DNA of 27,670 nt, taken from Egerieimonas sp900552095. Lineage in GTDB: Bacteria > Bacillota > Clostridia > Lachnospirales > Lachnospiraceae. Position numbers and translations under genes: made by a program. The stretch covers positions 1 to 27,670 of the forward strand of contig CABREP010000027.1 of assembly GCA_902469965.1 (NCBI GenBank). The letters run 5' to 3'. The notes below the pieces were generated by a model that worked only from the letters and a program-made list of their open reading frames with translations, was not told the origin of the DNA and searched no databases. Shown here piece after piece: positions 14,799 to 22,291 of the stretch. Each line of letters starts with the position of its first letter. Positions within the stretch are counted from its first letter, which is position 1.

Positions 14799-15485
14799 CT
14801 ATTCTTCCCCATTTTCTCCTTCTGTCTCCTGATTCATGGGAGTGATCACTATGTTTTCCCCCTCTACGCCGGTCTTCCGTTTCACAATGTCCTCAATCTG
14901 AGCCCTTTTCGCATCGTCAAGTTCAACCGCCGAGACAACCACATCTGCCGTATCGCCGGTGAGATTCACTACCGCGTGCTCAAATCCTTTTGCCTGAAGC
15001 AAAAGTTCTGCCGCCTCCTCCTTCTCCGCAAGATCTGTCATATTGACCATGGAAGCGATCGCCTCTTCCTTCTGTTCCTGACTCAAGGCTTCATTGTTGA
15101 TGATTTCCAGAAGCGTCTCCTTATTCTGAGCCCGCGTCTGTTCCCGGGTAATCCTCGCCTGGGCTGAATATGTAGCTGCCCCGGTGAGAACCGCCTCTCC
15201 CGGCGTCTCCGCAGAAGTCTGCGCCTCCTCTTCCTGAACTTTCTCCCCCTCCGGAGTCATCTCTTCCTCCGCTTTTGCCGTCTCATCCGTCAGATCCTGA
15301 TCCAGACTTTCAATGTCAGAGAGCACCGTATCGAAATCAGCCGTCTCGCTCTCCTGATCCGCTCCCTCCTCTTTGGACTCTCCCAGCTGCAGGCCGGAAT
15401 CAGAATAATTGATATATCCGGCAGCTGCGATCATAATGGCCAGTGCAGTAATGATAATCTGATTTTTTTTAAAAATCTTTTTCAC
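14799..15485 (-). CDS. spoIIIAH: Stage III sporulation protein AH
   Basis: SpoIIIAH is made in the mother cell and in B. subtilis pairs with forespore SpoIIQ to form a ring in the channel between the two cells. The 228-residue protein has a short basic N-terminus, one membrane segment (about 10-26), and an acidic low-complexity linker rich in Glu and Asp (about 30-95). The C-terminal ring-building domain of the YscJ/FliF type follows (about 105-215: ITREQTRAQNKETLLEIIN, KGFEHAVVNLTGDTADVVV). It is the last gene of the operon, 10 nt after spoIIIAG. Confidence 0.95.
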   Translation of the reverse strand: MKKIFKKNQIIITALAIMIAAAGYINYSDSGLQLGESKEEGADQESETADFDTVLSDIESLDQDLTDETAKAEEEMTPEGEKVQEEEAQTSAETPGEAVLTGAATYSAQARITREQTRAQNKETLLEIINNEALSQEQKEEAIASMVNMTDLAEKEEAAELLLQAKGFEHAVVNLTGDTADVVVSAVELDDAKRAQIEDIVKRKTGVEGENIVITPMNQETEGENGEE

Positions 15486-15495
15486 AATCTTTCCC

Positions 15496-16056
15496 TCATT
15501 TCATTTTCATTACTTTTATTTTATGGGCCTCCAGGTGAAATAATGCCTCCACCGCTTCCTGAATCTGCTGTACTGTCTCCGGATTTCCCCCTCCTTTGGC
15601 GATCACCAGAACGCCGCGGATCCTGGGAAGGATCTCTGAGGTAATGTAAGGCGTCTCTCTTCCGTCTTCTCTTCTCTCATACACTGTATTCTCCTCCCGG
15701 CTGACCGTCTCTTTCTCCTGTACTCCGCCCTGGCTGTCCTCCTGGCTGGTCTTCTCCGAAGTATCCGGAGCGTCCTTCTCCACGATCCGCTCTCCCATCG
15801 TGTCCATGGTGATAAGTACTCTGACTTCCCCCACTCCCTCCACCTGGGAAAGCGCTTCTTCCAGCTGGCTCTGAAGCTGCTCCCTCTCGTCGCTTATCTT
15901 TGGTTCTGCTATCTCTCCTGCCGTTTCCTGCGCCGCTTCTTCCTCCTTCTCCTTTACCGGAAGCGCCAGTACAAGAAGAAGCAGCCCCAGAAGTCCCAGC
16001 ACAAGAAACTGCTCTCTTTTTATCTTCCGCAGAAACTGCCCCAGCTTTTCCCCCAT
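15496..16056 (-). CDS. spoIIIAG: Stage III sporulation protein AG
   Basis: SpoIIIAG forms a large ring in the mother-cell membrane of the forespore channel. At 186 residues it has a membrane helix (about 16-34, VLGLLGLLLLVLALP) and a ring-building motif with VEGVGEVRVLITMD. A Ser/Glu-rich insertion (about 112-145) precedes the ending RIRGVLVIAKGGG with VQQIQEAVEALF, typical of the family. The 3-nt gap from spoIIIAF and the 10-nt gap to spoIIIAH support a single transcript. Confidence 0.95.
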   Translation of the reverse strand: MGEKLGQFLRKIKREQFLVLGLLGLLLLVLALPVKEKEEEAAQETAGEIAEPKISDEREQLQSQLEEALSQVEGVGEVRVLITMDTMGERIVEKDAPDTSEKTSQEDSQGGVQEKETVSREENTVYERREDGRETPYITSEILPRIRGVLVIAKGGGNPETVQQIQEAVEALFHLEAHKIKVMKMK

Positions 16057-16059
16057 AAT

Positions 16060-16611
16060 TTACTCCCGTATACTGATATGAATATGATCTTCCTCCAGCT
16101 CATAGACCTCAGATAGACGTTTTTTTATTTCTCCGGCTTCCGTCTCTGCCGCTTCCGGCGCTCCTCTGGCAGACCCCGCCGTAATCTGTCCCTTCTTTTC
16201 CTCCGGAACCGCCAGAATCCAGAGTTCTTCCGGCCTTCCGTCTTCCCTTAATTCCAGATCCAGATCCGCCGCCGACAGCCCTTCCTCCCCCAGCAGGATC
16301 TCAAGCTGTCCCTCCAGTGCAATCGCTGCCGCCTCCTGCCGGTAAAAAGCTGCGATCTCCTCCCCCTCATCCGCCGCCTGATTTCCCCCGGAAGAAGAAA
16401 GCTCCAGAACCTGCCCCAGCATCGTCTCTATGGAACTTCCGGAAGAAAAAAGAGAAAAGACCGGTGAAATCACCGTAACGATCAGAATCAGTCCCAGAAA
16501 ATACCGGATATATTTCCGATATCCTCCTTCCGGCACCAGCTGCAGAACCACGGTGAAAAACAGAAGCATGTAAGCCAGATTTCTGATCCACCCGTAAATT
16601 GCCTCCGTCAT
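16060..16611 (-). CDS. spoIIIAF: Stage III sporulation protein AF
   Basis: A membrane component of the SpoIIIA complex, needed for late sigma-G activity in the forespore. The 183 residues begin MTEAIYGWIRNLAYMLLFF, with membrane helices at about 11-27 and 34-55 and a soluble C-terminal domain ending in VYELEEDHIHISI. The frame continues to 16656, but the ATG at 16611 begins at the conserved N-terminus and has a purine-rich GAGAGGGGG before it, so it is preferred. It lies 16 nt after spoIIIAE. Confidence 0.93.
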   Translation of the reverse strand: MTEAIYGWIRNLAYMLLFFTVVLQLVPEGGYRKYIRYFLGLILIVTVISPVFSLFSSGSSIETMLGQVLELSSSGGNQAADEGEEIAAFYRQEAAAIALEGQLEILLGEEGLSAADLDLELREDGRPEELWILAVPEEKKGQITAGSARGAPEAAETEAGEIKKRLSEVYELEEDHIHISIRE

Positions 16612-16627
16612 ACGTTCCCCCTCTCCC

Positions 16628-17776
16628 TCAGGACAGACTGCCTGCCAGCAGAGCAATGGTCAGCAGAAACAGCAGTTCGGCCGTAAACAAAAGCCTCAGC
16701 AGGAATCCGCAGCCTTTTCCCATCGCTTCCAGCGCACTCACCATGCGCCGGTCCGAAACCGGCTGTGCCAAAGCCCCCAGAAGCCTGTACAAAAAAGAGG
16801 TGACAGCCAGTCTTACAAGGGGGCGCAGTCCCGCCAGCAAAAGCACCGCCATCGCAGTCACTCCAATGCAGTTCCGAATCAGAACCGCAGTTCCGAACAC
16901 CACCTCGGTCACTGCGTTTACCGCATTCCCGATCCCGGGAAGAGCTGCCGCCGTTTTCCCCAGCAGCGACCGCCTCAGAGAATCCACTGCCGGGGCGATC
17001 AGGCGCTGTACTACCTGAAGACCGATAACCGCTGTCAGAAGCGTCTTCAGCGTCCATTGGATCACGGTCTCCAGAAGTTCCGCCATCCGGGAGAGAAAAT
17101 CTTCTTTTGAGATCAGATTAACGAAGAGAAGCAGCAGATAGATATTAATTCCCGGAAGCACCACCCCCGCCAGAAGAACCTGCACCGCTGTGATCGCAAA
17201 CAGCGCCAGCTGATAAAACATGGCGCTTCCCACAGTGCCCCCGGCCGCCGCCACAGCCAAACAGTAAGCCGGAGAGAGGACCTTCATAAAGTTTCCCAGC
17301 CTCTCAAGAAGTTCCCCCAGTTCCAGGCTCATCTCCCCGAAGGCCTTGAACAGCATTGTCAGAAGCAGCAGATAAATAACATAGAAACTCACTTCCCCGA
17401 TCTGGCCTTCTGAAAAGAGATGGGTAAAATTTGTCAGAAGAGCCGCCGCCAGCACAAGAAGAAGAATTTCCACAAAAAGCGCTTTCTCCTGGATCATCTG
17501 CCGCAGAAAAACCTCCCGGATCAAACCGGAAAACTCTTCCTTCAGCTGGCCGGTCTCCCCGTTCATCAGATCAAGCAGCATGTCAAAAAAAGAAAAACTG
17601 TCTTCCCCCAACAGTTCTTCCAGCGCTTTTTGTACCTCTTTTATTTCTTCCCGGTTTAGCAGATCCTCCTGAAGATCGCCCGCCAGCTCCTCTGTTCCCT
17701 CCTGCCCCCACACCGGAAGCGCCGTCGGTTTCAGGAACACCAGAAACAGAAGCAGCGCCAAAATCCCCCGTCTCAT
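16628..17776 (-). CDS. spoIIIAE: Stage III sporulation protein AE
   Basis: The largest membrane protein of the SpoIIIA complex (382 residues), probably part of a transport-like apparatus that feeds the forespore. It starts with a signal-like segment (about 4-24). An acidic soluble stretch (about 27-100) follows, then several hydrophobic helices (ILLLVLAAALLTNF, VIYLLLLTML, AVQVLLAGVVLPGINIYLLLLF, AVIGLQVVQRLIAP, MAVLLLAGLRPLV). The start at 17776 forms an ATGA overlap with the spoIIIAD stop; the open frame further upstream runs inside spoIIIAD and is rejected. Confidence 0.95.
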   Translation of the reverse strand: MRRGILALLLFLVFLKPTALPVWGQEGTEELAGDLQEDLLNREEIKEVQKALEELLGEDSFSFFDMLLDLMNGETGQLKEEFSGLIREVFLRQMIQEKALFVEILLLVLAAALLTNFTHLFSEGQIGEVSFYVIYLLLLTMLFKAFGEMSLELGELLERLGNFMKVLSPAYCLAVAAAGGTVGSAMFYQLALFAITAVQVLLAGVVLPGINIYLLLLFVNLISKEDFLSRMAELLETVIQWTLKTLLTAVIGLQVVQRLIAPAVDSLRRSLLGKTAAALPGIGNAVNAVTEVVFGTAVLIRNCIGVTAMAVLLLAGLRPLVRLAVTSFLYRLLGALAQPVSDRRMVSALEAMGKGCGFLLRLLFTAELLFLLTIALLAGSLS

Positions 17777-18159
17777 CCCAGGAATCCCTGCAGAGTTTCC
17801 AGAAGAGCCAGGAAAACAGGCATGCTGATCAGCAGAATGGACACCCGGCAGAACAGCTCGATCTGTCCGGCCACAGAAGAATATCCCGCATCCCGGCACA
17901 GACCCGCAGAAAACTGCCCCACATAGGCGATCCCCACCATTTTCAGGATCGCCGTCACATAAGCAGCCTTAACAGGAAGATAGGATTCGATCTGGCGGAT
18001 CATCACAAAGATGGCTTCCAGTTTTCCCGCACCGCAGATCAGGATCAGAAGTCCTGCTGCCAGGCTTATGTACACGGTATACTCCGGCCTCACCTGGCAG
18101 AAAAACAGCCCCGCCGCCACCGCCATCAGTCCCAAAGCCGCAATTTTCACTACGTCCAA
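17773..18159 (-). CDS. spoIIIAD: Stage III sporulation protein AD
   Basis: A small polytopic membrane protein (128 residues) of the SpoIIIA channel, related in sequence to SpoIIIAC. Four hydrophobic stretches are visible: IAALGLMAVAAGLFF, VYISLAAGLLILICG, AAYVTAILKMVGIAYVG and CRVSILLISMPVFLALL. The conserved loop CRDAGYSSVAGQIEL is present. It overlaps spoIIIAE by 4 nt and follows spoIIIAC by 11 nt. Confidence 0.95.
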   Translation of the reverse strand: MDVVKIAALGLMAVAAGLFFCQVRPEYTVYISLAAGLLILICGAGKLEAIFVMIRQIESYLPVKAAYVTAILKMVGIAYVGQFSAGLCRDAGYSSVAGQIELFCRVSILLISMPVFLALLETLQGFLG

Positions 18160-18170
18160 TGGCCGCCTCC

Positions 18171-18365
18171 TTACAGAGAAAACAATTTTTTAATTGTGTC
18201 AAAAAGGTCATAAATATACGGCAGGATCCAGAACAGGACCACGATCAGTCCCGCCAGACTGGTGAGGAAGGCCTGCTCTTCCCGCCCGCTGTGTTTCAGA
18301 ACCTGGCTGAGTACAGACACCAGAATCCCCACTGCGCCGATTTTAAATATAATACTGACCTCCAC
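18171..18365 (-). CDS. spoIIIAC: Stage III sporulation protein AC
   Basis: A 64-residue membrane protein, the smallest subunit of the SpoIIIA complex. It has two membrane helices (about 5-23, IIFKIGAVGILVSVLSQVL, and about 36-52) joined by the conserved polar loop KHSGREEQA. Position between AB and AD and the exact usual length support the call. Confidence 0.95.
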   Translation of the reverse strand: MEVSIIFKIGAVGILVSVLSQVLKHSGREEQAFLTSLAGLIVVLFWILPYIYDLFDTIKKLFSL

Positions 18366-18380
18366 CCGGTCCCTCCCCTC

Positions 18381-18899
18381 CTAGATAAATAGAATTGCCA
18401 GAAACACGCCCGCCAGCACTCCCATGGTCTGAAAAAGCTTCTTTCTCGCCGGAAGTTCTTCCGTCAGACGCTCTATTTTCCCTTCCGCCTCAGAAAGATA
18501 GAGATCCAGATTGGAAAGCTGCATCCCCCTGTCCAGATACCCCAGATACTTCCCCAGCTCCTTAAAGTCGGCAAGATCCGCCGGTTCCAGCGCTGTGCGG
18601 GACAAAATCTCATCTGTCTGTTCCGAAAAGATCAGATGGAAGCTGTCCCCCGGACAACGAGTCAGTTCCGCAGCAAGGCTGTCCAGAAATTCTTTAAAGA
18701 TCCCCTCTGTCCTGTTTCCGATCCTCCGCAGCGCTTCCGGAAGCGCCATCCCCGCGTATGCGATCTCCTGACGCAGAACGGAAGCAATGCGCCGCAGTTC
18801 CCTGAGATCAGCCAGTCTCTGCCGCAGCTGCCAGGCTGAAGAAAAACCCCATCCTCCGCAGGCGGCTAAAAGCAGCACGGCTCCCAGAAGTTTCAGCAT
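18381..18899 (-). CDS. spoIIIAB: Stage III sporulation protein AB
   Basis: A 172-residue membrane-anchored subunit that shares a fold with the GspF-type proteins of type II secretion and type IV pilus systems. It has an N-terminal hydrophobic segment (LLGAVLLLAACGGWGF, 4-19), a helical soluble core (RLADLRELRRIASVLRQEI and LSNLDLYLSEAEGKIERL) and a C-terminal membrane helix (TMGVLAGVFLAILFI). It overlaps spoIIIAA by 7 nt and is followed by spoIIIAC after 15 nt. Confidence 0.95.
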   Translation of the reverse strand: MLKLLGAVLLLAACGGWGFSSAWQLRQRLADLRELRRIASVLRQEIAYAGMALPEALRRIGNRTEGIFKEFLDSLAAELTRCPGDSFHLIFSEQTDEILSRTALEPADLADFKELGKYLGYLDRGMQLSNLDLYLSEAEGKIERLTEELPARKKLFQTMGVLAGVFLAILFI

Positions 18900-19852
18900 A
18901 TTTCCACACTCCTTCCGTAAAGCCGGGTGCCCCGTCCGTCGTAAATTTCGCTCACCACCCCCGCTCTTCCGCCTTCCAGAACTACGTACCGCTCAAATAC
19001 ATGGCCGCTCACCAGTTTTCCCAGAAGAGGCCTCTGCCTCACATCTTCCATGGACGTACCATGAACAGTAGCCAGAATCCGGCATCCACAGCGCAGCACA
19101 GTCTCCAGGGCCCGGATATCCCGATCCCCTCCAATCTCATCCACCGCCACCACCACCGGCGCCATGGAACGGATCAGCATGAGCATCCCCTCCGCCTTGG
19201 GACAGCAATCCAGAAGATCCGTGCGGATTCCCAGATCGTTCTGGGGAATCCCCAGATAAGATCCTCCGATTTCCGAGCGCTCATCCACTACCCCCACCGT
19301 GCATCCGCCAAATGCTTCTGTACCGTTGGATATCTGGCGGATCAGATCCCGCAGGATTGTCGTCTTTCCACACCGGGGAGGCGCGATCAGAAGCGTGTGA
19401 TGTACCTCCCCCTGCTCCAGTATATAGGGAAGGATCCGGTCGGCACATCCTTTCTTTTCGTGGGAAATGCGGATATTTAGATAAGAAATATGCTGCATCC
19501 CCCGGATCTTTTCTCCCTCCAGAATCGTTCGTCCCGCCACGCCCACCCTGTGTCCCCCGGGAACCGTGAGAAAACCCTGCCGCAGTTCTTCTGAAAAAGC
19601 ATACAGCGAATAGCTGCTGACATACTCCAGCGTCTCCCGGATTTCCTCCGCTGTGACAATGCAGGCCTCCCCCTGTCTTCCTGTTATCCTGCCATCCTCT
19701 CCCAGAAAATACTCTTTTCCACCGATCAGCAGCAAAAAAGGCTCGTTTACACGGAGGCGGATTTCCTGCAGCTTCTCCCAGTCCGGATTCCCCCGTTCCA
19801 GAAGACGCCGCAGCCTCCCTGCAAAGAGCCTTGTCAGTTCTTCTTGTTTCAT
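18893..19852 (-). CDS. spoIIIAA: Stage III sporulation protein AA (secretion-type ATPase)
   Basis: A cytoplasmic ATPase related to the motors of type II/IV secretion that powers or assembles the mother-cell-to-forespore channel. The 319 residues show Walker A APPRCGKTT (157-165), GVVDERSEIGGSY, the Asp of Walker B in VVVAVDEIGGDRDIRALE (from about 233) and ATVHG. A GTG at 19861 is in frame, but AGAGG lies eight nt before the ATG at 19852 and directly abuts the GTG, so the ATG is chosen. It is the first gene of the operon and lies behind a sigma-E-like promoter. Confidence 0.96.
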   Translation of the reverse strand: MKQEELTRLFAGRLRRLLERGNPDWEKLQEIRLRVNEPFLLLIGGKEYFLGEDGRITGRQGEACIVTAEEIRETLEYVSSYSLYAFSEELRQGFLTVPGGHRVGVAGRTILEGEKIRGMQHISYLNIRISHEKKGCADRILPYILEQGEVHHTLLIAPPRCGKTTILRDLIRQISNGTEAFGGCTVGVVDERSEIGGSYLGIPQNDLGIRTDLLDCCPKAEGMLMLIRSMAPVVVAVDEIGGDRDIRALETVLRCGCRILATVHGTSMEDVRQRPLLGKLVSGHVFERYVVLEGGRAGVVSEIYDGRGTRLYGRSVEIC

Positions 19853-19890
19853 CCAGCTCACCTCTTAAGATAATATATGAGGACGAGCCT

Positions 19891-19919
19891 AAACTATGCC
19901 AGATTCCTGTAAAATGTAT
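19891..19919 (-). promoter_or_regulatory. Possible sigma-E promoter of the spoIIIA operon
   Basis: Minus strand: CATAGTTT (19891-19898) fits the sigma-E -10 pattern CATAnnnT, with the core -35 triplet ATA at 19917-19919, 18 bp upstream. A start near 19884 would give a leader of about 30 nt. The operon is sigma-E controlled in B. subtilis. The -35 side is only a minimal match. Confidence 0.45.
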
Positions 19920-19928
19920 CTTCTTTTT

Positions 19929-21158
19929 CTATTCTTCCGGGCTTCCCGCCTTTGCTTCCCGCCTTCTCTCACTGGCAGATACCACCACTGCACAAGCAAT
20001 ATCCCCGGTAATATTCGTGGCGGTGGGCGCCATGTCTGTGATCCGGTCAATTCCGGTTACAAGACCGATTCCGGCCAGAGGCAGCCCCACGGACTGCAGT
20101 ACCATCGTCAGCATAACCATAGCAGAACCGGGAATCCCTGCCGCACCGATGGAGGCAAAGGTACAGGTAAGCACGATCGTGATCTGCTGACCCAGATCCA
20201 GATCCAGCCCGAACACATTTGCAATAAAGATCGCGCAGATTCCCTGATAGATTGCTGTTCCATCCATGTTGATGGTCGATCCCAGCGGCAGGACAAAGGA
20301 GGATACCTCCGACGGAACGTCCAGATCCTCCGCCGCCTTCATCGAATAAGGCAGAGTGGCTGAACTGCTGGCCGAAGTAAAAGCAAACACGATCGCCTCC
20401 ATAGATTTCCGGAAAAACTCCCTGGGACTGATTCCGGAAAACAGCTTCACGGAAGAAGAGTACACCAGAACCGCGTGCACCAGACAGGTTCCGTATACTG
20501 CCAGGATCACACCCAAAAGCGGAAGCAGCACCGCCGGCCCATTTTCTGCCACGATCGGTGTGATCAGGGCAAATACTGCAATCGGAGTAAATTTCATGAT
20601 CACTCCGGTGATCGCATACATGGCTTCTGCCAGAGCGTCAAACGCCCGGTAAACCGGCCTCCCCTTCTCTCCGATCATCACAATCCCTCCGCCCAGGATA
20701 ATGGCAAAGGCAATGATCTGAAGCATATCTCCGTTGGCCAGTGCCTGGATCGGATTGGAGGGGATAATATTTAAGAGGGTATTGATAATACCCGGATTTT
20801 CCGGGATTGTCACTTCCCCGATATCAGAAGCAATCTGAAATCCTTTCCCGATCTGAAACAGATTGGCTGCCAGAAGCCCCAGCGTAGCTGCAAAAGCGGT
20901 CGTACAGAGAAAGTACAGAACCGTCTTTCCTCCGATCCTTCCTACCCGTTTGGCATCCCCGATTCCGCAGATTCCCACGATAATAGAAGAAAATACCATA
21001 GGAACCACGATCATCTTGATACAGTTCAGAAAAAGTGTTCCGAAAGGACCTATGTAAGCGGCTGCCGCTTCTTTATGATCCTGCAGCAGAAGACCGGCTC
21101 CCACCCCCAGCGCCAGAGCGATGAGCGTCTTGACCGACATGTTCAGTTTTCTTTTCAT
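19929..21158 (-). CDS. Dicarboxylate/amino acid:cation symporter (SLC1/DAACS family)
   Basis: A sodium- or proton-driven uptake carrier of the glutamate-transporter fold, 409 residues, in the cytoplasmic membrane. The hallmark elements are in order: hairpin-1 serine motif SSSATLP (264-270), NMDGTA in TM7 (297-302), hairpin-2 AAGIPGSA (339-346), and the TM8 pattern D371, D375, T379, N382, D386 in DRITDMAPTATNITGD. In GltPh an Arg (R397) between DMG and T binds the substrate side-chain carboxylate; here the aligned residue is Pro378. Loss of this Arg argues against aspartate or glutamate and for a neutral or other substrate, which cannot be named from sequence. It is a single gene between maf and spoIIIAA, with its own control region. 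Confidence 0.93.
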   Translation of the reverse strand: MKRKLNMSVKTLIALALGVGAGLLLQDHKEAAAAYIGPFGTLFLNCIKMIVVPMVFSSIIVGICGIGDAKRVGRIGGKTVLYFLCTTAFAATLGLLAANLFQIGKGFQIASDIGEVTIPENPGIINTLLNIIPSNPIQALANGDMLQIIAFAIILGGGIVMIGEKGRPVYRAFDALAEAMYAITGVIMKFTPIAVFALITPIVAENGPAVLLPLLGVILAVYGTCLVHAVLVYSSSVKLFSGISPREFFRKSMEAIVFAFTSASSSATLPYSMKAAEDLDVPSEVSSFVLPLGSTINMDGTAIYQGICAIFIANVFGLDLDLGQQITIVLTCTFASIGAAGIPGSAMVMLTMVLQSVGLPLAGIGLVTGIDRITDMAPTATNITGDIACAVVVSASERRREAKAGSPEE

Positions 21159-21175
21159 ATTGCTTCCCTCTCATT

Positions 21176-21185
21176 AATAATTATT
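21176..21185. repeat. Perfect 10-bp palindrome before the symporter start
   Basis: AATAATTATT is self-complementary and lies in the transcribed leader 17 nt before the start codon. It resembles the AT core of an ARG box but lacks its full flanks, so no regulator is assigned. Confidence 0.4.
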
Positions 21186-21191
21186 CTGTTT

Positions 21192-21209
21192 CATGCATTT
21201 TCCTGCATG
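21192..21209. repeat. Inverted repeat CATGCA-N6-TGCATG in the symporter leader
   Basis: CATGCA (21192-21197) and TGCATG (21204-21209) are perfect inverted half-sites six bases apart, directly downstream of the -10 hexamer and spanning the likely start of transcription. The position fits a repressor operator or a short RNA hairpin. Confidence 0.55.
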
Positions 21210-21238
21210 ATTATACAGTGTAAGAATGTTCTTATCAT
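21210..21238 (-). promoter_or_regulatory. Putative promoter of the symporter gene
   Basis: Minus strand: ATGATA (21233-21238, four of six), 17 bp, TATAAT (21210-21215, perfect). The spacer and the edge of the -35 are occupied by the palindrome at 21221-21234. Confidence 0.55.
21221..21234. repeat. Palindrome TAAGAATGTTCTTA within the symporter promoter
   Basis: A perfect 14-bp palindrome (TAAGAA-TG-TTCTTA; its other strand reads TAAGAA-CA-TTCTTA) fills most of the spacer between the putative -35 and -10. A protein bound here would block RNA polymerase, as a classical operator does. The regulator is unknown. Confidence 0.5.
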
Positions 21239-21247
21239 ACACCATTC

Positions 21248-21254
21248 TGTCGAA
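21248..21254. promoter_or_regulatory. Exact Spo0A box upstream of the symporter promoter
   Basis: TGTCGAA, in the context TCTGTCGAAAA, matches the Spo0A consensus TTTGTCGAAAA in ten of eleven bases. It lies 10 bp upstream of the putative -35, a place where Spo0A can act on transcription. It is the only exact heptamer I noticed in an intergenic region here; one or a few are expected by chance in a window of this size. Confidence 0.45.
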
Positions 21255-21281
21255 AAAGGGAAGATTCACAAAAAAATTTAT

Positions 21282-21851
21282 TTACAAAGATTTCATTTTT
21301 ATCCTCTGATAAATCTCTCCCACCGGAAGCCCTACCACATTATTATAGTCCCCCTCTATTTTCTCAATGAAGCGGGCGCAGATTCCCTGAATCCCGTAAG
21401 CTCCCGCTTTATCCATGGGTTCTCCGGTGGAAATGTACCAGGCGATCTCTTCTTCTGTCATAGGGTACATGGAAACTTTTGTCTCCCGGGCAAACACTTC
21501 TGTCTCATCTTGTATCTCTCCCGTACAGATCAGTGCCGTCCCTGTAAAAACAGAGTGGGTACTTCCCTGCAGCTGTCTCAACATCCGGCGGGCCTCCTCC
21601 CCGTTTTTCGGTTTTCCCATGATTCTGCCCTCTGATACCACCACCGTATCCGCACCGATCACCAGAGTCCCCGGTTCCTGCTGTTCTGCCACCGCTTTTG
21701 CCTTCTGCAGTGCCAGCTGGCAGACGGCCGCTTCGGGATCCTTCTCCGTAATCCGCTCCTCAACCTCGCTTACCAAAACAGCAAAGTCAAGACCGATCTG
21801 TTCTAATAATTCCCGCCTTCTTGGCGACTGGGATGCAAGTATAATCTTCAT
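21282..21851 (-). CDS. maf: Maf-like nucleoside triphosphate pyrophosphatase
   Basis: Maf proteins hydrolyse dTTP, UTP and some modified nucleotides to monophosphates and are linked to septum control and nucleotide-pool cleaning. The 189-residue product begins IILASQSPRRRELLEQIGL, the family signature. It has VEERI, the catalytic-site motif VIGADTVV, and KPKNGEEARRMLRQLQGSTHSVFTG, and ends with AGAYGIQG and YNNVVGLPVGEIY. The frame is open to 21902, but that part lies in the rnpB terminator hairpin; the ATG at 21851 has AAAGGAG before it. Only about 20 nt separate it from the terminator tract, leaving no room for a promoter after it. Confidence 0.96.
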   Translation of the reverse strand: MKIILASQSPRRRELLEQIGLDFAVLVSEVEERITEKDPEAAVCQLALQKAKAVAEQQEPGTLVIGADTVVVSEGRIMGKPKNGEEARRMLRQLQGSTHSVFTGTALICTGEIQDETEVFARETKVSMYPMTEEEIAWYISTGEPMDKAGAYGIQGICARFIEKIEGDYNNVVGLPVGEIYQRIKMKSL

Positions 21852-21871
21852 ATTTTTCTCCTTTCCCTCTG

Positions 21872-21930
21872 AAAAAAGGCGCTGTAAAAGATACAAATTC
21901 ATAAAAATCCATACCTTTTACAGCACCTTT
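21872..21930 (-). terminator. Rho-independent terminator of rnpB
   Basis: On the minus strand a 16-pair stem (21915-21930 with 21875-21890, one G/T wobble) encloses a 24-base loop and is followed by TTTTTT. It starts 5 nt after the end of the RNase P RNA. Confidence 0.88.
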
Positions 21931-21935
21931 ATAAA

Positions 21936-22284
21936 GTAAGCAGAACGATAAGCCGGGTTATGTCGTGTGTAATCATCTATCCAGGACTGCCGTTGCCGGC
22001 AGCCTCAAGCGACCTACCTGAAAACGTGACGGGCCGCCACATTGTTTTCGATCCGGTCTTGCTTCGGATGGGGTTTACATGTGCCCCGGCTGTTACCAGC
22101 CGGGCGGTAGTCTCTTACACTGCCCTTCCACCCTTACCGTCCAAAGACGGTGGTTCATTTCTGTTGCACTGTCCCTGGAGTCACCTCCGCCGGACGTTAT
22201 CCGGCATCCTGCCCTGTGAAGCCCGGACTTTCCTCACCTGGCACCTTTCGGCATCTGCCAGCCGCGATTACATATTCTACTTAC
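21936..22284 (-). ncRNA. rnpB: RNase P RNA, bacterial class A
   Basis: The catalytic RNA that cuts the 5' leader from precursor tRNAs. On the minus strand the conserved core is present: GAGGAAAGTCCGGGC (22221-22235), AGTGCAACAGAAA, GGTAAGGGTGGAA, AAACCCCAT and, near the 3' end, ACATAACCCGGCTTA (21949-21963). The ends are set by helix P1: GTAAGTAGAA (22275-22284) pairs with TTCTGCTTAC (21936-21945) with one wobble. The length of about 349 nt and the GAAGCAAGACC region fit the A type and not the B type of Bacillus, in agreement with a clostridial source. The exact ends may be off by a few bases. Confidence 0.96.
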
Positions 22285-22291
22285 CGTGCCT

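Noticed and set aside
16608..17057. Extra open frames inside spoIIIAE and spoIIIAF
   Set aside because: They overlap conserved membrane-protein genes in another frame and are Gly/Ser/Arg rich without family resemblance.
21176..21185. ARG box for ArgR upstream of the transporter
   Set aside because: Only the AT-rich palindromic core is present; the flanking TGNAT/ATNCA half-sites of known ARG boxes are missing.
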